Shown here piece by piece: positions 1-10,806 of a stretch of DNA of 64,000 nucleotides (positions are counted from its first letter, which is position 1; every line of letters begins with the position of its first letter). The DNA comes from Penicillus capitatus (Eukaryota; Chlorophyta). Under the pieces are notes generated by a model. It was not told the DNA's origin. It saw only the letters and a list, made by a program, of their open reading frames with translations, and made no database searches. The stretch covers positions 496,001-560,000 of the forward strand of contig OZ287708.1 of the NCBI GenBank assembly GCA_965649825.1, written 5' to 3'. The translations under genes were made by a program, and so were the position numbers.

Positions 1-165
1 GAGTGCTCTAAGATCCTCGTGCAAAACTGGAAATCGGTTCAGAGCCTCCGCCGCCAAAGTGGTCTCCCCGACGAAGACAGTCGTCTCATCAGCGATTTGG
101 AAGAGACTGTCCATACCGTGCGCCACGAAATCGATCCTCAACGGCGATCAACAGCGAAGCCTTGA
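1..165 (+). CDS. C-terminal end of an unidentified protein (partial)
   Basis: An open frame enters from the left edge in frame 1 and ends at TGA 163-165, giving the last 54 residues of a plus-strand gene. The visible part is hydrophilic and probably helical. It begins with a CSKILVQNWK stretch, continues with acidic and basic patches, and ends in TAKP. The KILVQNWK pattern loosely recalls the helical TFIIS N-terminal/LW fold, but this is too short to rely on. The remaining 5' part lies outside the window, so no function is assigned. The next gene is convergent and ends about 230 bp downstream. Confidence 0.5.
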   Translation, partial: ECSKILVQNWKSVQSLRRQSGLPDEDSRLISDLEETVHTVRHEIDPQRRSTAKP

Positions 166-392
166 TCGTCCCTGCATCGTATGTATATTACAACATGCAC
201 CTTCGTTTAGAGATGTGCTTCAGATAGTTCACACCCGGACCCAATCAGACAAAGAGCAAACCGATTGTTGATTGTAATATTAATAATCGAATAGCAGAAT
301 GTCTGAGACCGAACGTCTGCGGCCCAGCACACATCCAGTACGTCACAAAATTACAAAGTAAAAGAAGAGCGTTTTCAGTGGCAAAGAGGAGT

Positions 393-1229
393 TTATGCAG
401 CCAAACCTTTGGATCGAAACCATTTCTCCATCTGGAAAGTCGTATCGAGTATTGGCCGGACATCATTGAACTGCGAGAGAAATTCGAGGAGTGGCAGGAT
501 CACTGTCGTCAAATCACGATCCTGTGCACATCCTCGAAATGGCTTGCATCGAATACCGTTCTTCGGTTGGAGTAGAAAGGACCTGGCCCTGTTGTCGACG
601 ATCACGGTGCGACGCAAGTCACATCGCAGCTTCGTCAGATCTTTGACATGGCGACAGGCGTCTGTACGAACAGTTGATTCCCGAAACAGACGGCGCGAAA
701 AGACGCGATGTGATGGATCCAGCCAGTCCAGCAACGGATTTCCGTAGGATCCCACAGCAGCAGAGAACAGCACGACCTCCGAGAATGCTGTCAGTTTATT
801 GAGGAAATCCAGCAGACCCGGTCGTAGAAACACGATCAGACGTTCCAGACGGCCTCTTCCTATATCACACGTCATGGCAAAGTTACGCAGATGACCCGAC
901 GAAGCGCATTTCTGTAAAGTGAGCGGCAGCTTGTGTTGAGGACAGGAGAGGACGAGTGTTTCGTCAAGGTCCAGAACAACTGTCAGACGAATGGGAGAAC
1001 TTCGCACTGGCCTCCATATTGGAAGGGGCTCCATATGGGGTCGAGGATGAATGATCGGTTCCGATGTGTGACGCGTGATGTACTGCGTCAGTAGAATGAG
1101 GAACGATGTCAGTCCACGACATACCATACGCGCCAGTTCCCACACATAGTAAACCGCGCTCAATAGTTGCGGGCCTCCCAGCGACAACATAGTGGGCTTC
1201 GTTACCACGGGCGTCCTGCCGAAACTCAT
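393..1229 (-). CDS. FCP1/SCP-type HAD phosphatase (Dullard/CTDNEP1-like)
   Basis: A 278-residue uninterrupted frame. The FCP1-homology HAD phosphatase core starts around residue 80. The catalytic signature DLDETLV is at residues 87-93 (DxDx(T/V) motif, first Asp the phospho-acceptor). An FLRPGLLDFL block and a TVIVDNRARSF block near the C-terminus match the usual core order of SCP, Dullard and FCP1 enzymes. Residues about 20-50 are hydrophobic (LLSAVYYVWELAR, then GLTSFLILLTQY). This membrane-anchored layout suggests the CTDNEP1/Dullard branch, which dephosphorylates lipin at the nuclear envelope/ER; soluble CTD phosphatases are the alternative. No intron is needed. The membrane placement and lipin substrate are inferred. 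The next upstream gene on this strand is another lipid gene, the 3-hydroxyacyl-CoA dehydratase. Confidence 0.75.
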   Translation of the reverse strand: MSFGRTPVVTKPTMLSLGGPQLLSAVYYVWELARMVCRGLTSFLILLTQYITRHTSEPIIHPRPHMEPLPIWRPVRSSPIRLTVVLDLDETLVLSCPQHKLPLTLQKCASSGHLRNFAMTCDIGRGRLERLIVFLRPGLLDFLNKLTAFSEVVLFSAAVGSYGNPLLDWLDPSHRVFSRRLFRESTVRTDACRHVKDLTKLRCDLRRTVIVDNRARSFLLQPKNGIRCKPFRGCAQDRDLTTVILPLLEFLSQFNDVRPILDTTFQMEKWFRSKGLAA

Positions 1230-1421
1230 GACCTAGAAAAGCGCTCTCGGCGAACAGAGTGGTGCGTTGGAGAGTAAGGAAGAACGTTTTGCCGCTCGTT
1301 AACTGGACGAACGCGCGCAGAACGTGCGAACAAAATTCGATTCCTGGGTAAATGCGCGGATAATATTCGCATGGAGATGCTTTTTAAAGCCATCAAAAAC
1401 CACGTCGACATTAGATGGATC

Positions 1422-2773
1422 CTAATCATCCTTCGATTTGGTATCGACCCGCCCGAGGTTATCCTTTGACTTGACGGAGAGGACCTTGCGTCTCTGAGCA
1501 AACATGTAAAGATAGAGTCGCGGAAAGACTACAGCACAAACAAACAACATCATTAAGGGCATGGATGCATTGGTGGTACATGGAAGATAGAGAAGAGAAT
1601 AGATGGTGACATAGATGTCATAATGAAAAGCAAAATTGAGCGCATTGGGCATAGAGATGCTCCAGATATGCATGTCAGAGAGAGCAGGAAGGGCGAGGTA
1701 CACAAGAGCGAGTTCGCTGGTCATGCCGATGGGATACAGGGGTATGAACATGGTGTAACGCGCCCATTTCAAAAAAGGCATCTCCACCCCAATCTCCTAA
1801 CACAGCAAGAATCGTTGTGTCTATCTCTCGAGACTTACATGGAAGATAGCAGAAAGTCGTCAAGATGCAGAGGTAATGATAGCTGAAGGCAAAATTGAGG
1901 GCATTCGGCATAGCGAGACTCCAGAGATGAGATGTCTTGATGTATGGCATAGCCAAGTACACAATCGAGATCTCGCTACTCACACCCAAAGGATACAGCA
2001 CAACGAATGCTGTATATCGAAGCCATTTCGAAAGAAAGCTATCTATCTGTAGTTCCTGCCAGAGAGACAGACCAGATACCCACAGCTCTCGATCGTCAAG
2101 GATCGAGGGGATACACGACATACCTTCAGTGCATAGAAGCTGTATCGAATGATTTCGGCCAGACTCCAGGCCACCATCAAGCTCGTCAGATCCAATTGCA
2201 CATTCCAGGAACCCATTCTGAGGAACAGTGCAGTGTGGTTGGCGGATCTATGAAGATGTGTGGTACTTGGCCAAGACGACGGATTGTTTGGTTGTGATGA
2301 ACTGAACGGGATTGATGATACCCCAAACGATCCATACCCGCGAAAAGACCTGCATTGCTGTGGGAAATGGAAGGGTTTCAATTCTGTCGAATGGGATGTG
2401 TGGCACGGACTCGTGACGATGACAGGCGAACGCACCAACTTCAGTGCACAGTGCAAGATTTCGAGCAAAGCCGCCGTTTGGAAGATCTTCAACGGGATTT
2501 CCACTTTCTGAACGTCACATCAATATTAGTGTGCGTTTCTGAAAAGAGTGACAGGGCAACTTTCCATAGATCTTCAACAGAGCCGCCAGCAGAGATGTTG
2601 AGGGCTGTTAGATACAAGCAGTAAGACCTATGGAGCCAAGAGTAAAGAGAAGCTCGTGCGACAACGAGTAGCACCATCCAGCGAAGAGCACGCTGTTATA
2701 GAAGAGCAGATAGATGTTGGCCTACAGATTGCCCTGCGTTATGGAGGCGACGCAGTGCGAGGCGACGAACCAT
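1422..2773 (-). CDS. HACD: Very-long-chain 3-hydroxyacyl-CoA dehydratase (PTPLA/HACD/Phs1 family)
   Basis: This enzyme dehydrates 3-hydroxyacyl-CoA, the third step of each fatty-acid elongation cycle in the ER. Family blocks appear in order across several exons: IYLLFYNSVLFAGW (TM1), KIFQTAALLEILHCALKLVRS (split here by the 20-residue rule: KIFQTAALLEI then LHCALKLVRS), VFSRVWIVWGI, LMVAWSLAEIIRYSFYAL, the catalytic KW-RYT..LYP.G..SE segment and a C-terminal FPRLYLYMFAQRRKVL. The Tyr and Glu seven residues apart (LYPxGxxSE) match the catalytic pair known from yeast Phs1. The catalytic segment is encoded twice, by exons at 1839-2055 and 1580-1796, both 217 nt with the same phases. The last exon starts at 1528 and ends at TAA/TAG near 1422. 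The extreme N-terminus is uncertain: an ATG at 2773 is followed by a probable intron before IYLLFY. Confidence 0.85.
1580..1796 (-). other. Alternative catalytic exon B of the dehydratase
   Basis: Exon B is bounded by acceptor TTAG (AG at 1798-1797) and donor GTACCA at 1579. It is also 217 nt, begins at phase 0 and ends with one base (T). It encodes a diverged copy of exon A: PFLKWARYT, LYPIGMTSE, MPNALNFAF, LYLP. The intron to the last exon is 51 nt (1579-1529). If exon A were spliced to exon B, the leftover T plus GA would read TGA at once, so the two exons can only be used as alternatives. Confidence 0.8.
1839..2055 (-). other. Alternative catalytic exon A of the dehydratase
   Basis: Exon A is bounded by acceptor ...GGCAG (AG at 2057-2056) and donor GTAAGT starting at 1838. 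It is 217 nt, begins at phase 0 and leaves one base (T). It encodes 72 residues carrying FLSKWLRYT, LYPLGVSSE, MPNALNFAF and ending CYLP. It joins seamlessly to the upstream exon ending YSFYALK, and to the last exon at 1528 to give YLP-FFPRLY. The intron between exons A and B is only 42 nt. Confidence 0.8.
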
Positions 2774-3154
2774 GATGTCGACAAAGAGTGTGGCAAACAA
2801 ACGGATCTATACATTATTCAAATCCGACGTTCCTAATGGGACATCTCATCGATCGTCCATCTCAAATGCGCACAAAATGACAAACTCTCTCAGGAGTGTC
2901 GCACGTGCTATACCACATGGCAAGATGGATCGAGAGTCGATCTGGATACAGTGTATGCGATCGGATTTGTTTCAACGAAGTACGCGTGTTTCCATTTGTA
3001 CCATCGTAAAGGGATCGTTCGTTGCGCAACGGACCTGAGATTGCACGACGTCCGTTTTCGCTCGATTAAGAATCGATCGTGGCTGATGATGACGATGATG
3101 TCTACGATGATTCGACTTTCGTCTCGATCGCCTTTTCGCTCGAAGCATCGTCAC
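2774..3154. other. Spacer with no gene seen
   Basis: About 380 bp between the 5' end of the dehydratase gene and the 3' end of the PABP gene, both on the minus strand. Short frames here show no recognisable motif or consistent splice structure. It should hold the dehydratase promoter and the PABP 3' untranslated region. Confidence 0.4.
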
Positions 3155-5089
3155 TCAAGTACCCGGCTTTCTCGAGGACCTGTCGACGGTTTGACACACC
3201 ATGTCGACACAATGAGTGAGAAATCGGCGCCTTACTGTGAGAGATTCATCGATACGTTGAAATACGAGAGACTTGTTTTTGAGCATCTTTTCCACTTCGT
3301 CTCTTCCGAGATCCAACAGCATTCCCGTTATTTTTTGCGCCAGTGCTTGGTTCGGTTGATTCTGATAGACCATTGCATACAAGGCGTAGCCCATGTCGAG
3401 AAGGGCCGGATCGCTCTGAAAATCGATCGGCCGCTTCGTGCTCCACTTCTTCGATGACCCTCGTCGCATCTAAATCGCCAAAGACGCGTTCGATGAACCG
3501 TCGCCCGATCGTCTACGTGTTTTCGTGCAATGGTATTTGCTGGCATCATCGTCGGCGGCACCATGACGGGCAGAGGAAACGGCATCGACGCGAATGGCGC
3601 GATCGTCTGCGTGTATTCTGCGGTGGTCCCTACGGCCGAGAGCATCGAAGGTGTTGGCAATGTTGGCGGCGGGTAGAAGAATGGCTGCGGTGGATACGAT
3701 AGAGGCAGGCCATTGCGTAATCTCCTCAGCAATCTTCTCCTCTCTTCAAAGCTCTGTGCGATGTTCACATAGAGACGCTGTTTGCCAATAACGTAGCCAT
3801 TCATCGTTTCCAACGCGACCGTTGCTTCTTTGATCGTCGAAAAGCAAACGAATCCAAATCCGCGTGGACGATCGTTGGAGTACATCACCTGTCACATCAC
3901 AATCGAGCACGTTCGATCAGCCGAATGTGCGCTTGTCTACTTTGGCCGAAGTAATGGTGCCGAATTTTGAAAAGAGACGGATCAGATCTTCGTCTCGCGT
4001 TTCCAGTGGAAAATTCTTGATGTACAGGTTGCGTCCTTTGTTTTCGCGCTCTCTCGCTTTTTTGTTTTCGCGATACCTGTTGTGATGTGACATCTGCAAG
4101 GACGCTTCGCCACATCAGACAGGCACCTCTGCTCCAGCAATCGGCGTCTCTCCATCTTTGTCTGGGCGCGTTGTACATAGAGCTTCACGCCATCGATCTC
4201 TTTCTCGTGCATTTCTTGTGTGGCCTCTTTGGCACTAGCCGGTTTCTCATAGTTTACAAATCCAAACCCCTTGGCCTTGCCATTCACCTAGATCTCTTTC
4301 TTGACGTATGATTGCGGCGAGGTTGACGCACCATGGGGAGATAGACACTGGTGATGGCGCCATATGGTTTGAACAGTGTCGTCAACTGCTCTTCGTTTTG
4401 TACGCTGTGTGGCAGTTGTTTGACGAAAACGTTCGTGTACTGAGCACTCTGTCTCTCGTGACGCGGTTTGAATTTTTCCACGTTGATGGTGCGTTGCTTC
4501 AGCATCATCTTGTTTGCTTTCTTTATGGCTTCTTCGGCTGAAGCGCTGTGCAAGAACTGCACGTAGCCGTATCCCAGCGAAACGCCGTCGGCCGTTCTTG
4601 ATACTTTGGCGCTTAGCACAGGACCAAAAATATCGAACGTATCGTGCAGCGTCTGAGAATCGATTTCTGGATCCAGACCTTTCACGAAAATGTTGCCCTC
4701 GCAGCGGCGACGGCGCAGATGCTCCCGATCGGCAACCATCACCGAAATCTGCTGTCCATACAGATCTGTATAATTCAGTCTCTTAATCGCTTCGCTTACT
4801 GAACATACATACAGACGGAGATACGTCACCGTCAACAGTTCGAGCCGTCGCTCTACCTGGAAACTCTCCGCCATCGAAGGCAAAATTCACATAGCCATAT
4901 CCTTTAGGTTCCTTTGTGGCCGGATCTGAGACGACGCGGACACTGTGGACTGGATGAATCTGCAGAAGACATCGAAGAGGTGATGATCATACGAGGCAGA
5001 ACCTGAGAAAAGAGAAGAAAGAGATCGTTTTCGCTGACAGATGGATGCAGATGACCGACAAAACACGTGCCAACGAATTTTTGCTCCAT
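3155..5089 (-). CDS. PABPC: Cytoplasmic poly(A)-binding protein
   Basis: Four RNA-recognition motifs followed by a proline-rich linker and a C-terminal MLLE (PABC) domain, in the canonical PABP order. RRM1 opens with FVGHLHPSVSENDLF, RRM2 with NIFVKGLDPEI, RRM3 with NVFVKQLPHSV and a GFGFVNYE RNP1, and RRM4 with NLYIKNFPLETRDEDL and a GFGFVCFS RNP1. The linker is rich in Pro, Tyr and Met. The MLLE domain reads LYAMVYQNQP then KITGMLLDLGRDEVEKML. The protein coats mRNA poly(A) tails and recruits PAM2-containing partners. The start at 5089 (MEQKFVGTCFVG) is chosen because RRM1 follows directly; a longer frame to 5293 would overlap the divergent SCYL2 gene. Several short introns separate the RRM halves. 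Confidence 0.88.
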
Positions 5090-5198
5090 CAGAGGCGACC
5101 GAGACGTCGCTGTTGCGCGGACTGTCAACGCCAAACAGTCGTTGATGGATGGACATGATGCCTTTAATAAGAAACATCTGCGCCGTTGTGCCGTCGAA

Positions 5199-8143
5199 AT
5201 GCATCGGATTAATTTCGGGGCCATAAAAAAGTCGGTGGCGGGAGCTGTCTCTTCTGCTGCCCATGGAGCACGTGATTTAGCATCCGATGCCAAGGAAGCA
5301 TTGGAACGCGCTCTCGTCGCGAAATGCCTTCGGCCTTACATTGTCAAGCATCTCATCGGGACGACTGGCCCCAAAGGACTGTGGAAGATTCACACAGCCG
5401 ATTATCGAAATCCAGGCAGCAACGACAAGCGCACCTTACAATTGATGTGACGTCTGAGCTCTAGGAGGGCTCTATCCCTGTGTCAGTGTCTGGATTCTGG
5501 ATAAGAAATTGCTGCAGGAGTCATCCAACAAGTCTCTTATGACAGCTGCCTTGAGATTTTAACGGGACAATTCTTTTAGAGCGAGGAACCGTGTGTGGGA
5601 GCCCTTCCTCGATCAACAGCGTTCGGGAATGGCACATTTACTGCGAGTTTTCCATCATGACCTTCTTGTAATCTTAGTGATCTCTTTGTGGTTTTCAGCT
5701 CAAGCATCCGGGTATTCTGAAGATCATCGAGCCACTGGAAGAGACACGTGCTCATGTACGCATTCATCCCTGTAGAAACAAGGAAACCGTCTTCTTTTCA
5801 GTTCGTGATGGTGACAGAGCCCATCCTCTGTTCTCTGTCGGATTGGGTAACGCATTTCTCTTCTGTACCGATTGTCCCCGAATCTGTCAAAGATGTTCAA
5901 CTGTCAGAGCTGGAGATTAAACATGGACTTCTTCAGGTACAGCGCCCAGTGCCGTCACTCTTGCCACAATGTACATGATGCATTCGCAGGTGTCATCAGC
6001 CCTTGCGTTTCTACACAACGACGTCAATCGGGCACACTGCTTCATCAGGTAAGCACTGGTAAACGATGAAAGTGTGAGATTGGTGCGTTTGTGTGATGCA
6101 GTCCGGAGAGTGTGTTGATCTGTGCAGACGGTCACTGGGCCATCTCAAACCTGAGTGCGATGACAGAGATCGATTTTACAGGATCGACCACGATAACAAG
6201 CTTTGACTACACTAACACACATCCCTCTATCGAAGAGGCGGCGACTAAAGTGTGATTTCCTTCTCTTCTCACTCTTTCTCATGTCTATTGCTTTAGCCTA
6301 GACTACAATATGTTGCGCCCGAGTTGGCAACGTCCCGTGCAGATAATCCATCTGTGAACATCACACCTGCTGTCGACGTCTTTTCTTTTGCCTTGGTTAT
6401 GTATGCAGCGCTTACACGCCAAGAATTGCTGGCCAGTATCGAACAGGACTTTGGCAGATACAAGACGAAACTGGCATCCATCGGACAGATCGATCTCACA
6501 GCACTGCCGAGCAAACTACAGCCCTTTGCCAGAATGATGCTCTCAGCTAACCACGAAAATCGCCCTTCGATCAACTCCGTATCGGGATGTGGGTACTTCC
6601 AAGATGACGTGCTGTTAAGAGCTCTGCAGTTTTTGGAAGGCATGGTTGGAAAGGATCCCATGCAGAAGGCAAGTTTCCTAAAAGACCTCGAAAAATTCTG
6701 GACGCAGTTCGATGTCCGAATCTTGCGTCACAAAGTCCTTCCGCCCCTCCTTCAAGAACTGCAGAATCCAAATCTGCAATCACTGGTCATTCCTTTCGTA
6801 TTCAAAGCCGTCGTTAATCAGGACAAGGAAGAATTTGAGACGTACACTCTGCCTCAGCTCAAGCCAGTCATGCAGAACATTAAGGGAGAGGGATTGCTAA
6901 CCGTTCTGAACAACTGTGATTCCTTAACGAAGATCATGACACGGGCCAATGTTGCCGATGTTCTGTTGCCTATTTTTCTGAGAGCCTTTGATGAAGACTC
7001 GCCGAGAATCCAGGAAGAAGCTCTAAGGAAGGCATCGCCCATTTTTGAATGTCTCGATTACCAGCCGCTCAAATCCAAGGTTCTCCCCAGAATCCACGTG
7101 CTGAGCATGAAGACGGTTTCGGGCAAAGTCCGCATTAACAGTCTGGTGCTGATGGGACAGCTCGTTCCCAGATTAGACAAGGACGAGGCACAGAAGATGA
7201 TGCACACCTGTCAGCAAATCACAAACGTCGACAAATCGCCTGGGACATTGATGTGTGTACTGGGCGTCGGCGATTCGATCTCAAAGTACTGGGGAGAGGA
7301 ATTGACAGCACAGATTGTTCTGCCAACTCTTTCTCCATTGATGGTCAGCAAGAATCTCAGCCATCAGCAATTCAGCACCTACCTCACCGTGATCCGAGAC
7401 ATGATTCAGAGAATCGAAGAGAAAGTCGGGAAACAGATCAAAGAATCTGAACCGATTAAGCTCGAGCAGCAACGAGAGAAATCGAATACCGCCGTCACAT
7501 GGGATACGACAAAACCGCAGGCGAGTCATCTCATAAGGAGCCAGCTTTTCTGATATCTGTGCTCGTGGGTTGAAGGAGTTTCTCAGTGATGTGACAGTAG
7601 AGCAGGAATCGTGGAAGGACTTTACGACACCGAACGTCACGGCGCACATCGGGAGTGCCGTAGTTGCCCAGCAGCCGCTGCATTCCGCCGTACAGAATGC
7701 AGCACCGATGGATATGACACCGCTGACATCGACAAGTGCTAGACATCCAACGCTGGCAGGTGATCCCTTCGATTTCGGCCTCATGAACGGATCTCTGTCG
7801 AAAAACGCACCGCCCTCTTCGACCACACCTCTCACCGTTGCCAATCCTCCCGTTCAACAGCCAGGCGTAAGTGACCGCTGATAAGCCATCGTGTCAGCAA
7901 TGGTGGCTGCAGATGTGGAATCCGATGGAGAGCGGTGGAATGCCCAACCCGCCAAGACTTTCGGCGACACAGCCTGCTGTTGCTCCTGCCATCGATTTCT
8001 TTTCGAATCCGATGGCGATGACATCGTCTCCAGCTACTCAATCGTCAACAACGCCGTCCAGAGATCCCTTTTTGGATCTGCTCTCGGCTCCCCAATCGTC
8101 CGCCAAATCGAAGGAGGACCCGTTTGCTGGTTTGTTTGGATAG
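5199..8143 (+). CDS. SCYL2: SCYL2-like (SCY1 family) pseudokinase with HEAT repeats and trafficking tail
   Basis: The protein has an N-terminal degenerate kinase domain: PKGLWKIHTADYRN, then exon 2 with SVWILDKKLLQ, KHGLLQVQ and, from 6310 on, APELATS-type sequence followed by SVVDVFSFALVMYA. A long helical HEAT-like region (about residues 330-640) matches SCYL2 blocks such as KVLPRIHVLSMKTVSGKVR and QIVLPTLSPLMV. The tail is rich in Ser, Thr and Pro, with DPFDFG, NPMESGG, SRDPFLDLL and a final DPFAGLFG. DPF-type motifs bind clathrin adaptor appendages, so a role in clathrin-coated vesicle traffic is likely by family. The first intron carries TGATGTGAC at 5443-5451. An intron at about 7867 is either 31 or 46 nt; both readings keep frame. 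The start ATG at 5199 lies 109 bp from the divergent PABP start. Confidence 0.82.
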
Positions 8144-8164
8144 ACGTAACTGTTACCAACTGCG

Positions 8165-9803
8165 ATGTTAGACGGTATTGTGCATGGAGGCATCTCGCTA
8201 GACGACGTATCGCCGGACGTCGGGCGACTTCTCTGTTACTTTCGCCATCGATGGCTTGATTTTCGTGTTCCCGAGATCGAGGCGCTCGCTGGACAGGAGG
8301 TATCGCCTCAATGGCGGCTGCCTGTCGGAGGGAATGTCCTCTCGCCTTTCTGGTATCTGACGCTCCCCGACCTCGAACTTGCACAATGCATCGCCTCTCG
8401 ATCCCTGCTTCTCAAGGCCCGACGGCTGCTTCATTGTGTCTTCTGCTGTGACGTCTTGTCAATGTACTTTAGAGTTTTGTTCAGATCTGGGGAGAAGGCA
8501 GTTCTTTTGATGCGCTGAGGCAATCCATTGCGGCGTGCCCAGAAAACATAAAATCGCCTTATTACCCGGAAAGTGTCTCCTTTCGCATTATCGTCGATGG
8601 ATGGGGACGCAAGCTCTCCCAAGAAGAGAAGGTTCAGTCCATTGAAGAATTGCGCGACCTTCCGCTGAAAGGGCGGATCGATCTAAAGAACCCAGATGTG
8701 GTCTACTGGCTAATCATCGCAGATCCCAGCAACATTTCTGGCTTTCCTGGAGTGAGAAAAGAAAAAGAGTGAGACTGAGGACGATGACATTTTTACTGTT
8801 CAGTAGGTTCCTTACCGACTGTATTTCGGCCGACAGATTGCCATTTCGGATCTGTCTGTCATCCAACGCTATGCCCTACCACAGAGAGACTACCTGGGAC
8901 CAACCAGTATGGACGCTGAGATGGCACTCGTGATGTGCAACCATGCTCGAGTACGGCACGAAAGGATCGCACTCTCTCTTGAGCCTTTGATAGGTGCAGA
9001 AAGGTTCCCTCGTTATGGATCCTTTCGTTGGGACAGGCAGCATATTGGTGGCTGCTGCTCATTTTGGATGTCTGACGGTTGGGTGCGATATCGATGCCAA
9101 GATCTTAAGACAACAGAAGAAGAACAAAAGCGGACAGTCATGCTCCATCTGGAGCAATTTCAGCAGCTATGGCCTCGCCTCTCCCATCGGCTTACTCATC
9201 TGCGACATGCATCGTGCTCCCTTCGGGGAACATCCTCTGGAAGTCTCTTAGCCACTTTACTGGCCATCATCATCCCAATCGATGCTCCTCAGATGTTTGA
9301 TGCCATCATCTGTGATCCACCGTATGGTGTGAGAGCCGGTAGCAAGAAACAGACGCGTGCGAAGGACAGCCATCCGCAGCGACGTCACATGGGGCATTAC
9401 ACAGTTGGGGAGATGTGCCGCGATCTGTTGGACTTTGCAGCACGAATGCTCACAACAGGCACGCACACACATGATTTCCGATGCTCAGTGATTCCGATCA
9501 GGTGGACGCTTGGTGTACTTTTGTCCGAGCTTGCCTGGAGGTATGTCTGTGTCGGATGTCCCCACGCATCCCACTCTGCAGCCTGTATCCTGCTGTGAAC
9601 AATACCTCACAATGAAGTACACACGTTGCCTGGTCACCATGGAGAAAACGCAATCCTATGATGCCGACAAGGCGGCTGCCTTTCACAAGGCACAAGGCGC
9701 CCCCCACATGATGATCGATGACATTCACGAACGCGTCTTTGACAATCCTTCATGCCACACGAACCGATCGCAGATTCCAAGATTCCGATGCAAACAGTTA
9801 TAA
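8165..9803 (+). CDS. TRMT11: tRNA (guanine-N2-) methyltransferase, TRMT11/Trm11 type
   Basis: Trm11 methylates G10 of tRNA together with TRMT112. The N-terminus has the THUMP-like family opening (LLCYFRHRWLDFRVPEIEAL) and ASRSLLLKAR. The middle contains SFRIIVDGWGRKLSQEEK and KGRIDLKNPDV. The Rossmann domain has the SAM-binding block VMDPFVGTGSILVAA, the acidic GCDID and the catalytic IICDPPYGVRAGS (DPPY near 9313-9330). The C-terminus (CCEQYLTMKYTRCLVTMEK) also fits the family. Several short introns are needed: one ends at the TAG near 8470 with TGCTGTGAC at 8443-8451, another ends near 8805. The start is only 21 bp after the SCYL2 stop on the same strand, and the stop is 4 bp from the convergent CCB1 stop. 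Confidence 0.85.
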
Positions 9804-9807
9804 ATTA

Positions 9808-10771
9808 TCATTGTTCGATGATGCCTTTGATATACACTTTTCCTTTCTCCTGCAAATTCAATTCTTTGCAGAAACGATCGAGCTCTTCTTCGTCGCCTTC
9901 CACGATGATATCGGTCACTCTCTCGTCATCCGATGTCACCACCTTGACCTTGATCTGACGACATAGCGAGAGATGGAGTCTGCTTAGATGGATAACGATA
10001 CGCACTTCTTCTTCGCGGTTTGCGCGGCTCCAGTAGTACCATCCGGCCAGTGGACTGATGACCGTGAGCAGATACCAGTAGTTTCCAATCCCCGGAAACT
10101 GAACGCTCAGAACGAGGGCGATGCTTCCCAAACCTGACGAGACAACACAGCTTCCCGATCGACGTCTTTGTCTCCGGGATCTGACCAAAGAACGTGTAGA
10201 GGACGAGCTGGGATGCCTGGCCGACACTGGACTGAAAGTTCCCCACGAATTGAATGACGTCCGACATCGACTTGATCTGATAGTTGTAGTTTAGGAAGTA
10301 TCGAGTGATCTGTTTTGCTCGATCGTCTAATGGCATCGCGTCTTTCTCTGCCGGTCCTGGAACGGCGAAGGTCCTCTGCCGAATCTTGGATTTTGTGGAA
10401 CGCTTGATCAGTGACCATAAGCCCGGAACGGTCATGATAAATAGTCCCAAGGTAACGTAATAGCTGCTCTTGGAAACGGCGTCCGGCAGTTCGGCTGCGA
10501 AGGCGGGTGACGCCCACCCCGGCGCGAAGAGAGGGACGAGTAAAGATAGGGGTTTTACGTCCTGCCATGCTCTTGGTCGAGAAGGGCCGTCATGGCGAGT
10601 GGCTCGGACACAGAAGAGTCGTCCTTCGCGTCGATCTGACAGCTAAGACGTCGAATTCTCGCAGAACATAAAGGGTCCTGACACAACGTACGTGTGCATC
10701 GACGCAACGGCGTTTTAGGAAGAGCAGTGGCCTCGATGAGCGGCGTCCATCTCTGAGCAAACATCGTCATC
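9808..10771 (-). CDS. CCB1: Plastid cytochrome b6f cofactor-assembly protein CCB1-like
   Basis: The mature part matches the CCB1/DUF3529 pattern of cyanobacteria and plastids: a first membrane span with YYVTLGLFIMTVPGLWSLIK and the RSTKSKIRQRTF block, a helical region (AKQITRYFLNYNY), then LALVLSVQFPG-like and YWYLLTVISPLAGWYYWS spans, and a soluble VKVVTSDDERVTDIIVEG tail ending KGKVYIKGIIEQ. CCB1 helps attach heme c(n) to cytochrome b6 in thylakoids. A first exon from 10771 (MTMFAQRWTP...) is rich in Arg, Ser and Thr. A 50-nt intron (donor GTGTCC, acceptor GGCAG) would join it to DVKPLSLLVPLF followed by ASPAFA-AELP. The leader therefore resembles a transit peptide plus a thylakoid-transfer domain. 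The first-intron choice is my inference. The promoter is shared with TrmB, 35 bp away. Confidence 0.7.
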
Positions 10772-10806
10772 GAATGCGTATTGTTTGATACGATGCGATC
10801 GCTGGA

